This document shows, piece after piece, positions 11,701 through 19,397 of a stretch of DNA of 64,000 bases. Each line of letters starts with the position of its first letter. The first letter of the stretch is position 1. The stretch spans positions 38,992 through 102,991 of the forward strand of contig CAIPQN010000042.1 of assembly GCA_903867225.1 (NCBI GenBank), given 5' to 3'. Position numbers and translations under genes: made by a program. The notes beneath the pieces are model-generated. The model made no database searches, was not told the origin of the DNA, and was given only the letters and a program-made list of their open reading frames with translations. Source of the stretch: an uncultured Pseudomonadota bacterium. GTDB lineage: Bacteria; Pseudomonadota; Gammaproteobacteria; Methylococcales; Methylomonadaceae.

Positions 11701-12435
11701 AATCCGCATTATCGCTTGAGCGCGTTGACGCGGTTGATCTGCCAACCAAGATTGTAAATTTTGAAATACTGGAATTATCGGCAACGTTAAATAATGTCTG
11801 CCCGCACCTTGTAACACGAGATAAATACTTGCACCAACTAACGCGCCCGCATAAGCAAAAATAGCTTCACCGTATAAATAACCACCGAGAATACTTAGCA
11901 AAATCAGCAAAGCCGCAAATATCCGAACATAAAAACCAAAAAGAATCGTCAGTCCCAAAACAATTTCAGCCCAACGCAACCATGCCCAATCAGAACCCAG
12001 TTGTTTTAAATCAAGGTCAGGGGCAAAAAATGTTGGAGATGTGAACGGTTCAATACCAAAACGAGGTTCGGCACCAAAAGCCGAAGATAATAAAATCCAA
12101 GCAAGACATACACGAAGAATGCGCGGAACATTATCGCCATAAGACGCTAATCGCGCTTGTAAATCGGGGAATAATTCACGCGCTCCTGTGAATCCTAACC
12201 AAACCCAACCAATAATGAAAAGTGAAAACGCCGAAATCATAGACAAATTCAACGGCGAAAAATGTGAAAATAAATTGGGATGCGGTTTTGAATTCCATTC
12301 TTGGATTTGCTCGGGTGATAAAATCCAACGCTCATGTGCTAAAACAGCATCAGAAAAAAACAGCATCAAAAATAGGCTGCAAAATACAAATAATGTTTGC
12401 CGAACGTGTCGAGCATTTAAGTTGTCGATAATCAT
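8782..12435 (-). CDS. DoxX-like / NDH-2 oxidoreductase / cNMP-binding / BLUF / degenerate class III cyclase-like fusion protein
   Basis: Continuous 1217-aa ORF. DoxX-like TM region ~12435-11380; FAD fold HIVIVGGGLSALHAALK ~11370; cNBD-like HFKAGDEIFREGD...GDYFGEI ~10125-9880; BLUF from 9792 (LTYVSK, NNQKRDVTGIL, YFFQILEGEE, DWGMK); cyclase-like fold ~9360-8800. Confidence 0.88.
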   Translation of the reverse strand: MIIDNLNARHVRQTLFVFCSLFLMLFFSDAVLAHERWILSPEQIQEWNSKPHPNLFSHFSPLNLSMISAFSLFIIGWVWLGFTGARELFPDLQARLASYGDNVPRILRVCLAWILLSSAFGAEPRFGIEPFTSPTFFAPDLDLKQLGSDWAWLRWAEIVLGLTILFGFYVRIFAALLILLSILGGYLYGEAIFAYAGALVGASIYLVLQGAGRHYLTLPIIPVFQNLQSWLADQPRQRAQAIMRILTGTTLLYLGVFFKVMQPNLSIGIITYYDLPILSANPEAFTLVMALVEVSAGVLMIAGVLLRPLSFFLLTAFSIFALLLPETPTEHILFYGVVLSCLINSAGHLQRPIPKDKPAHIVIVGGGLSALHAALKIEKLIGQYSNVKITLLHEQANFLFVPFLPEVIGGTVQPGNVVNPFRRIVQQTNIVIGQLESIDEINQKVFAKRKNNEIIELNYDSLILAFNPKSSVFNISGMKAHSCPIDSVADALRIRQRVLDLVEEAEFCNDSSEKIRLLTFAVIGVGECASAIAVEISQILRAAESAYSVLRDLGWRVHLFEEQGQIRSDFEKQISKARDKYLKKAGVIDHLDEQITSITQRDLFFSSGRIQSVGLVVNAALKFPSIPFVGRGNLSEPFLIDDELRLKSFENIWITETSQTMRDAQFIFTNDQVDLGFYAGFNAWASSQGYASRAFKARKHLFKPYNMGMYSLCRVAGIVFSGEPAWFVSRLFDLLSVPGLERNLRIIIDWFLVLAFRNDITVLAQAQTAHLQKMHFKAGDEIFREGDAAEMAYAVDSGNLKVVQNGRKIRELAAGDYFGEILPLHQNRRVETVRCLTDCELKIITQEDLKALVQSGWLMGKAIRNLINHQSETENPTVSLGMKRLTYVSKLNALLSEEDIIEIGRLSSINNQKRDVTGILISVHDYFFQILEGEEKIVDELVEKISRDSRHSDITILSSETGCEERLFTDWGMKTVALNESNDLMLLAISMMLQNIAQLYSTIGRYTQPALLKFLMDGVNPLTIPIKKTGKILVSGSITDFTTLSKNFSAEELISVVNQYLEICSTSFVQYGGQIAKYAGGCIVAQFTQNEVDAAVAACVDAFEKFTLLKNNAPVFNTITCGFGLAAGGIIEGNVGSSIKMDYTVLGDSVDQAVYLSMFARDANKIVAIDESIKTIAAESWEFKHLGEFTLKESTQVYGLANVEYSNTNQFISEITS

Positions 12436-12498
12436 AACATATAGCCTTCTAAATTAAATCTTTAGCTGCATTGGTTGCACATAAATCATCAGTTTTTC

Positions 12499-13125
12499 TT
12501 ATTCGTCACCACGCCCTTTAGGAATCATCATTTTGCCAAGTTGACGGGCTGTGAACCATGTAAATATCCGAAAACTTAACAACAAAGAAATGATAATTGC
12601 ATAGAGTAATGGTTCTGCAAGATTACCTTTGAGTTGCCAAAAGTAATGAATCACCGAAGCAATCGCTGCTAAATAAACCCAACGATGTAATTTTTTCCAA
12701 TTTTTCCCTAATTTTTTCATCGCGAATTTTGATGACGTTATGCCAAGCAAAAAGACAATAATGTAAGCAAACACACCGAACCAAATATAAGGACTTTCGA
12801 TAATATCCATGATGATAAGTGACCAGTTAAAATTATGGTCAACCAGTAGATAAACTAAAAAATGCAACGAGGCATAAAAAAAAGCAAATAAACCAAATAA
12901 TTGGCGATATTCAGGCATACCGCGCCAGCGCGTGATAGTTTGAATAGGCGTTATAGTTAGCGCAATACATAAAAATCGCAATGACCAATCACCTAAACGA
13001 ATATGCACGGCTTGAATCGGATTTGAACCTAAATTGTCGAAGACAACATCCAATCCCAACAATAATAACGGCAATAAACAAACAACTAATGTTACTGTCC
13101 ATAAATTTTTGATTAACGCATTCAT
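12499..13125 (-). CDS. msrQ: Heme-binding membrane subunit MsrQ (YedZ)
   Basis: Ferric-reductase-like TM protein, TITRWRGMPEYRQLFGLFAFFYASLHFLVYLLVD; 1-nt overlap with msrP. Confidence 0.88.
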   Translation of the reverse strand: MNALIKNLWTVTLVVCLLPLLLLGLDVVFDNLGSNPIQAVHIRLGDWSLRFLCIALTITPIQTITRWRGMPEYRQLFGLFAFFYASLHFLVYLLVDHNFNWSLIIMDIIESPYIWFGVFAYIIVFLLGITSSKFAMKKLGKNWKKLHRWVYLAAIASVIHYFWQLKGNLAEPLLYAIIISLLLSFRIFTWFTARQLGKMMIPKGRGDE

Positions 13126-14075
13126 TAGAAAAAATGCCGTAAGTCCATGTCTTTATACAACGATGCTACTTGCTCACCGTAACCATTAAACAACTCAGTT
13201 TGCCGACGCGACGTAAAAAAACCACTGCCTAATAATCGTTCACTATTTTGACTCCAACGAGGATGGGAAACGGCTGGATTTACGTTTGCATAAAAACCAT
13301 ATTCTTGCGGCGCGGATTTATTCCACGTTGTCAAAGGTGGCTTTTTCAATAATTCAATTTTGACAATCGCTTTAATACTTTTGAATCCATATTTCCAAGG
13401 CACAACTAAACGTAACGGTGCGCCATTTTGTTTTGGTAATTTTTCGCCATACATTCCCACCGCCAGCATCGTTAAAGGGTGCATTGCTTCATCGATTCGC
13501 AAACCTTCAACATAAGGAAAATCCAACATTTTTTTCTCACGTTGATTTGGCATTGTTTCAGGTTGTTCAATCGTTGTGAATTTTACAAATTGCGCGGTTG
13601 AAAGTGGTTTTGCCATTTTCAATAAATTCGCCAATGAAAAACCAACCCAAGGCACAACCATTGACCAACCTTCAACACAGCGAAAACGGTAAATACGTTC
13701 TTCAAGCGTTTGTTGACTTAAAATATCTTCTAAATGATAAGTCGCAGGTTTTTCAACTTCACCGCTTATTTCAACTGACCACGGATCAATCACCATCGAT
13801 TGCGCCAATTTAGTGGAATCATCTTTGTTAAACGTAAATTCGTAATAGTTTGTATAGTTTTTAACTAATTCAACAGGTGTTGGTTTTAAAGAATTATCTG
13901 GCGTTGCGCTTTTTGCTAAATTTGAGAAAACTTTATTATCGCCAGCAAAAGCAGAAGGTATATTCGCACCTGCCAAGGTTAAACCTAACATTTGGATAAA
14001 TTTACGTCGCTCTTGGAAAATTTCAGGTGGCGTAATTTCACTGCTCGGAATGTCTTTTTCTGTTTTTATTATCAT
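13125..14075 (-). CDS. msrP: Protein-methionine-sulfoxide reductase catalytic subunit MsrP (YedY)
   Basis: TAT-like ERRKFIQMLG, molybdopterin Cys in YRFRCVEGWSMVVPWVGF. Confidence 0.92.
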   Translation of the reverse strand: MIIKTEKDIPSSEITPPEIFQERRKFIQMLGLTLAGANIPSAFAGDNKVFSNLAKSATPDNSLKPTPVELVKNYTNYYEFTFNKDDSTKLAQSMVIDPWSVEISGEVEKPATYHLEDILSQQTLEERIYRFRCVEGWSMVVPWVGFSLANLLKMAKPLSTAQFVKFTTIEQPETMPNQREKKMLDFPYVEGLRIDEAMHPLTMLAVGMYGEKLPKQNGAPLRLVVPWKYGFKSIKAIVKIELLKKPPLTTWNKSAPQEYGFYANVNPAVSHPRWSQNSERLLGSGFFTSRRQTELFNGYGEQVASLYKDMDLRHFF

Positions 14076-14087
14076 GGTGAAAACCTG

Positions 14088-14921
14088 CTATTTCTTGCCT
14101 TTTGGAATCCAGCTCAATAACTGCATTATTTTTCGTTCAGTAATGAACGCAAGTGAAAACAATTGCACAAAATTTTCAGCTTCTACCAAATCAAGCCCTA
14201 AATTTTCAGGGACTAATTCTTTGCGAGTCTTAAACATTTTGTCCCAAATGGCTAAAACAATGCCGTAATTGCTGTCATGTTCTGAACGCAAAGTAGAATG
14301 ATGAGTACGATGTAACGCGGGGGTAATGATAAATTGTGAAATTTTATCTTCGTTTGGAACTTCGATATTCGCGTGATGAAAGAAGATGAAAAATAATTCA
14401 ATAATTTCAATCGACAAAACAACGTAAGCATTTACGCCAATAAAAATTACGAATGCACATTTGTAGACAATTTCGAGCAATAAATCAAAAACGTGAAAAC
14501 GAAATCCCGTTGAAACATTGAAACTTTTATCGCAATGATGGATTTTGTGAAATCGCCACAACCATTCATATTTATGACTTGCACGATGCCACGCATAAAT
14601 CGCTAAATCAAACAGTGCAAAGGCAAGTAACCATTTGATAATTCCTTCATCTAAATTCGATAACAAACCGTAAGACGAAAATTGTTGAGCAACAAAAAAT
14701 AGCGATGAAGCTCGCAATAAACTCAAAATCACATTGTTGACTACAAATGCAGTGGTATTAGTGACGAACGATGTTTTATAGTTTTCGGCGGAAAACTGGC
14801 GATACGGTTTTTTCTTTTCAACGGCAAGCAAAAAGAAAAACGCTACAATCGCAAGCCCAAAAAGAATTTGAGTAAATACCGCGCCGCCATTATTCGTAAC
14901 AAGTTCTGTTTCATTCATCAC
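14088..14921 (-). CDS. Sterol desaturase / fatty acid hydroxylase superfamily protein
   Basis: His boxes HRASH, HKIHH, HRTHH with TM segments. Confidence 0.88.
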   Translation of the reverse strand: MMNETELVTNNGGAVFTQILFGLAIVAFFFLLAVEKKKPYRQFSAENYKTSFVTNTTAFVVNNVILSLLRASSLFFVAQQFSSYGLLSNLDEGIIKWLLAFALFDLAIYAWHRASHKYEWLWRFHKIHHCDKSFNVSTGFRFHVFDLLLEIVYKCAFVIFIGVNAYVVLSIEIIELFFIFFHHANIEVPNEDKISQFIITPALHRTHHSTLRSEHDSNYGIVLAIWDKMFKTRKELVPENLGLDLVEAENFVQLFSLAFITERKIMQLLSWIPKGKK

Positions 14922-14942
14922 AACACCTTCTAAAATTTATAA

Positions 14943-15398
14943 TTATTTCGACATTGCGTTCAATAAACCGTTCAATTCTTTGATTTCATTCGTTGCGTTT
15001 ACTTGTTCTGTGATGTCGTATTGCACACCCAAATAGTAAAGAACTCGTTTTTTCTTATCGAATAAGGGTGTGATTTTTAAACGATTATGAAACAACGTGC
15101 CGTCTTTTTTGTAATTGCGTAAGGTGACTTCTAACGCTTCATTGTTTTTCATTGCTTCAGCAATTTCATAACGTGCTGGCTGGTCACGGTCTTCGCCTTG
15201 CAAAAAACGACAATTATGCCCAATGATGTCTTCCTGGCTATAACCTGTTAAACGCTCAAACGCTTTGTTTGCATAAACAATCGGCGCATCTTCTAAATCG
15301 GGGTCTGCCAACGTCACACCATTAACACATTCGTCCAAAATAGCCGAAAGTATTTGTGGAATTAAACCGCTTGAATCTTTTTCAACAATAAAAGGCAT
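14943..15398 (-). CDS. Short LOV (PAS) blue-light photoreceptor
   Basis: Canonical GHNCRFLQGEDRDQP flavin-adduct motif, NYKKDGTLFHNRL, YYLGVQYDITEQ; no effector domain. Confidence 0.9.
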   Translation of the reverse strand: MPFIVEKDSSGLIPQILSAILDECVNGVTLADPDLEDAPIVYANKAFERLTGYSQEDIIGHNCRFLQGEDRDQPARYEIAEAMKNNEALEVTLRNYKKDGTLFHNRLKITPLFDKKKRVLYYLGVQYDITEQVNATNEIKELNGLLNAMSK

Positions 15399-15429
15399 AA
15401 CATCAACTCCAAAAAATTAAGTTTAAAAA

Positions 15430-15915
15430 TTAGTGACATTCAGCAACGACTAAATTTTTGATATTTTCAACCACGTTTTCTGCGCCATCTTCGATAGCAA
15501 CGCGAATCAGTTTTTGAAATGGACGCATAAACACATCAAGCTCAAGCAACTCAAACCGAAAGGTGAGTTTTGTTGGCGTTGTATTTTCATCGCATTCAAA
15601 CAAATAGGTGTGCTTGTAAGGTGCATTGATGCCTTGAAAACCAAACAATGTATGTGGCTGGTAATCTGTAATTTCAAAAACAGATTCAATTTTTGCCCCA
15701 TTATCTTTACGAATTTGTTTTGCTTTTGCGCCAACAGAAACGTTTTTGTTGTCGTCTAATGGTTCAAAATGAACGACTTCAACAGCCCATTTTGGGTAGT
15801 TCTCAAAAAAATTTTCACCGACAAAATGAAAAACGCGATCTATCGTTTTATCGATGCTAACAGTTGCTTCACCCAAAATAGGACTAGAAGAATCAAACGG
15901 AAACTTGAGTTGCAT
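15430..15915 (-). CDS. SRPBCC family protein
   Basis: START/polyketide-cyclase-like pattern (STIDRVFHFVGENFFENYPKW..., FRFELLELDVFMRPF). Confidence 0.7.
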   Translation of the reverse strand: MQLKFPFDSSSPILGEATVSIDKTIDRVFHFVGENFFENYPKWAVEVVHFEPLDDNKNVSVGAKAKQIRKDNGAKIESVFEITDYQPHTLFGFQGINAPYKHTYLFECDENTTPTKLTFRFELLELDVFMRPFQKLIRVAIEDGAENVVENIKNLVVAECH

Positions 15916-15942
15916 AAAAATATCCTTGTTGAAAGAAAACCA

Positions 15943-16437
15943 TTACTTGCCTAGCAAACTGTTACGTCCACTTTCTGCAAAGGATACAATATCAGCCGTC
16001 AAATCCCCATCAATTTCTAGCTCTTGTAGAGCGTTTCTCAAATGTTCAATTGCAACATCGTAATGTGAATCTTCAGGCATGAACTTCAACAAATGGCTGT
16101 GACTATCACACAATAATTTAGAACTGGGATTATCTTGGGAAATTATGTAACCGAAAAACGCCAAACTTGAATCAGGATATAACTCTTTGTCTTTAAATCT
16201 AGCAAACGCGGACATAAAAAAACGAGTCAGTAACGCTTTAAATTCGTCACCACTCGTTGAATTATGTTGAGAGATAAATTTTGTTAATGATTTTAGTGTA
16301 TCAAGTTGTTCTTTTCGTCCGTCGTCACAAAAAAAACGGGTGACACGATAATCATCGATTATTTTTTGATAAAAAACCTCAACTAATCGATTAAATTTTT
16401 CATCGTTTAAACGTTCATACAAACTTAAATCACTCAT
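15943..16437 (-). CDS. Truncated (group 1-like) globin
   Basis: LYERLNDEKFNRLVEVFYQKIIDDYRVTRFF...CDSHSHLLKFMPEDSHYDVAIEHLRNAL; GAGGATT before ATG. Confidence 0.75.
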   Translation of the reverse strand: MSDLSLYERLNDEKFNRLVEVFYQKIIDDYRVTRFFCDDGRKEQLDTLKSLTKFISQHNSTSGDEFKALLTRFFMSAFARFKDKELYPDSSLAFFGYIISQDNPSSKLLCDSHSHLLKFMPEDSHYDVAIEHLRNALQELEIDGDLTADIVSFAESGRNSLLGK

Positions 16438-16470
16438 CGTAAATCCTCGCGTTGTACCCAAAATAAATAC

Positions 16471-16490
16471 TGAAATTTTGTGAAATTTTG
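16471..16490. repeat. Perfect tandem 10-bp direct repeat in operon leader/promoter region
   Basis: TGAAATTTTG TGAAATTTTG. Confidence 0.7.
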
Positions 16491-16544
16491 CGAGTAATCT
16501 ACACTAAGTTTTTTAAAAGTCATAGCTTATTAGTAGGAAATTAA

Positions 16545-16646
16545 ATGAGATTCTATGCAGCTAAAAATACATCTAAAGTCGCCGCTACTGGGGAATTTTT
16601 TAGCGATGACAGAGCAAATCTTCGGACTGACGAAATAATAAATTAA
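16545..16646 (+). CDS. Possible 33-aa small ORF
   Basis: ATG...TAA: MRFYAAKNTSKVAATGEFFSDDRANLRTDEIIN; preceded by taggaaa; otherwise unsupported. Confidence 0.25.
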   Translation: MRFYAAKNTSKVAATGEFFSDDRANLRTDEIIN

Positions 16647-16788
16647 CGCTAAATTTTTTCATTTTTCATAACCATTACCTTAAATAAAATAGTAATACTA
16701 TCAATAATGTAAATTAAAAATCGCTTGTTGACGCTATGGTTTTTGTTTTGTAATATCGCCAAATACTAATCAAAAAATAATAAAAATA

Positions 16789-19326
16789 ATGCTTAGAAAT
16801 CTCGTGCAACGTCCATTCTTTATCTATTTTCTGCAAATTGTTGGAATAGCGGTGGCTTATTTTATTGCAGGGAAATTAGGTAATTTACTCGTCATTCCAC
16901 CTAATTATGCGACGGTGGTTTTTCCTTCGTCTGGCGTGGCGTTAGCGGGTGTTCTACTTTATGGAAAACGAGTAGGCTTCGGCATATTACTTGGCGCATT
17001 TTTGTTTAACGGTTCGATTATTGTCACCGCAAGCGACTTGTTAGGAAGTTTAAATTCAGCACTCATCACATTAGCCATTGCAGGTGGCGCAACACTTCAA
17101 GCCTTCGTAGGGGCTTATTTAATTCAACGATTTGCTGCAACGCCCAACTTTTTATCCTGCAAAAAAAATATCCTGTTATTTTTCTTTTTTGGCGGATTTG
17201 TCAGCGCGTTAATAAATTCGACACTTTCCGTTTCATTATTGGTCGCCACTGGGCGAATGTCCGCTGACACTTTTTTCTCAAATTGGCTGTATTGGTGGGG
17301 CGGTGATGCGTTAGGTATTATTATTTTCGCACCGTTAATGTTGATTTGGTTGGCGCAAAAAAGTCCCGTTTGGCAAGGCAGAAAATGGAAAATTACAACG
17401 CCTATTCTCACGCTATGTTTTCTGACTATCGCGGTTATTTCTTACGACATAAAAATCAGTAATGAACGAACTAAAATGGAATTTGAACAACGTACAAAAG
17501 AATTGGCTCTGGTGTTAAAAACATCAATTAACACGAAATTAAATGTCTTTCACACGCTCCATAGTTTTTATATGTCCTCATTATTGGTTGATAGAAATGA
17601 ATTTCGATTATTTGTTTCAGAACAATTAGAGAATTTTGACGGTATTAAAGCAGTGCAATGGGTTCCGATTATTTTGGCGGCTAATCGAGATGCTTACGAA
17701 AAAAGTGTACAGAAAGAAGGTTTCCCTCATTTTCAAATTACGGAACGTGATTTGAATAACAATATGACACGCGCTGCCACTCGCTCAGAATATGCGCCTA
17801 TTGATTTTAATGAACCCGCTCAAGGCAATGAAATGGTTAGCGGGTTCGATAATTATTCCAGTCAGTTACGACATGATTTGCTTAATAACGCTAGAGATAC
17901 AAACAGACTTATCGTCAGTCCGCCTATTGTATTGATGGACAAACGTGATTCATTGGGTTTTGTCGCCTATATGCCAATTTATAAGCCAAACCTACCCATC
18001 CAGAATTTGCAAGAACGACGCGATGCCATTACAAGCTATCTGGTGGCGGCATTTCGAGCAGGTGATTTAGTGATGGACGCATTCAAAAATCAGAATTTAA
18101 CGAATTTTTCTTATCGTTTAAGTGACATTAATGCGCCAGCTGATAAGCAATTATTATTTGCCAGTGATGATTTTAATTTATTAAAAGAAAATGAATCGTT
18201 AATAAAACTCAACGCGTCAAACGAGTTAAGGACTCAGTTAAAATTTAATGTCGGTGGTCGAGTGTGGCAATTTGAAATCATACCAACACCCTATTATTTT
18301 GTTCAGCACAACACCACAAACATCCATTCGATTTTGTTGGTAGGATTTGGATTGATGATATTCACGATAACGAATGCGCTGATATTTGCGATGCGTGATT
18401 ATGAAAAAGAAATCAATGCCATTCAACTTTCTATTTTCAATGAAGAGTTGACACTTCAAATTGCTGAAAAAAACAAACGAACACAAGAACTTTTTGAATC
18501 AGATGAGAAAAATAAAATTTTAGACAATCAAATTCTCCACATGCAAAAGCTCGAAAGTATCGGGCGACTCACGTCTGGCATGGCGCACGAATTTAACAAC
18601 ATTTTAGGTTGCATCATCGGTTATAACGAGTTGAATCAATATGTCAGCGAAGACATGACGGAAGAAAATTTAAAAGCTGAACTCGATAACAACATCAAGC
18701 AAGTGAATTTAGCCGTCAAACGCGCAGACGATTTGATTAACAAAATGCTGACGTATTGTCGCCAAGATGAACTGAAAATAAAAAAGGATGTGCAACCTAC
18801 ACAAGAAGTTATTCACAAAGTGTTAGACATTTTACGTCCTGGATTAACCAGTCGAATCAAAATTAATTTTTTAGATACCTGCAATATCAATGGTGAAGAT
18901 TGCGACACTTGTGGACTGAAAAATCTTTGTGAAACGAACGTTCAAATGGACGCGATGGATTTGGAGCAAGTTCTGATAAATTTAATGACGAATGCACGAG
19001 ATTCGATGCAAAAAAGAGGCGGTGTTATCAACATTTCAGTAAAACTCAATCGTGTAAAAGCCTTTTGTGTCGCGTGTTCAGCACCGTTGGATGGTGATTT
19101 TATTGAGTTGAGTGTGGTTGATAATGGTGACGGGATTGAACAAAAATTTATTAGTCGGCTTTTTGATCCATTTTTCACCACCAAACCACAAGGCGAAGGC
19201 ACGGGATTAGGATTATCGACCACGAGTGGTATTGTGCATCGTGCTGATGGACATATTTTGGTTACGTCGCATCAAGGCGAATTTAATCACGGCACAACGT
19301 TTAGATTATTATTTCCGATTGCGTAG
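16789..19326 (+). CDS. MASE1-CHASE hybrid-free sensor histidine kinase
   Basis: MASE1 (GKLGNLLVIPPNYATVVFPSSGVALA), CHASE (VQWVPIILAANRDAYE), HisKA (LGRLTSGMAHEFNN-like), HATPase (DNGDGI, GEGTGLGLS). Confidence 0.9.
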   Translation: MLRNLVQRPFFIYFLQIVGIAVAYFIAGKLGNLLVIPPNYATVVFPSSGVALAGVLLYGKRVGFGILLGAFLFNGSIIVTASDLLGSLNSALITLAIAGGATLQAFVGAYLIQRFAATPNFLSCKKNILLFFFFGGFVSALINSTLSVSLLVATGRMSADTFFSNWLYWWGGDALGIIIFAPLMLIWLAQKSPVWQGRKWKITTPILTLCFLTIAVISYDIKISNERTKMEFEQRTKELALVLKTSINTKLNVFHTLHSFYMSSLLVDRNEFRLFVSEQLENFDGIKAVQWVPIILAANRDAYEKSVQKEGFPHFQITERDLNNNMTRAATRSEYAPIDFNEPAQGNEMVSGFDNYSSQLRHDLLNNARDTNRLIVSPPIVLMDKRDSLGFVAYMPIYKPNLPIQNLQERRDAITSYLVAAFRAGDLVMDAFKNQNLTNFSYRLSDINAPADKQLLFASDDFNLLKENESLIKLNASNELRTQLKFNVGGRVWQFEIIPTPYYFVQHNTTNIHSILLVGFGLMIFTITNALIFAMRDYEKEINAIQLSIFNEELTLQIAEKNKRTQELFESDEKNKILDNQILHMQKLESIGRLTSGMAHEFNNILGCIIGYNELNQYVSEDMTEENLKAELDNNIKQVNLAVKRADDLINKMLTYCRQDELKIKKDVQPTQEVIHKVLDILRPGLTSRIKINFLDTCNINGEDCDTCGLKNLCETNVQMDAMDLEQVLINLMTNARDSMQKRGGVINISVKLNRVKAFCVACSAPLDGDFIELSVVDNGDGIEQKFISRLFDPFFTTKPQGEGTGLGLSTTSGIVHRADGHILVTSHQGEFNHGTTFRLLFPIA

Positions 19327-19336
19327 GCGATAAATC

Positions 19337-19376
19337 AAAAAAAGCCCCGTCTTTTAAAATAAGACGGGGCTTTTTT
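19337..19376. terminator. Bidirectional intrinsic terminator
   Basis: aaaaaagccccgtctt-ttaaaat-aagacggggctttttt. Confidence 0.92.
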
Positions 19377-19397
19377 ATGTCAGCAAAACGACGGATT

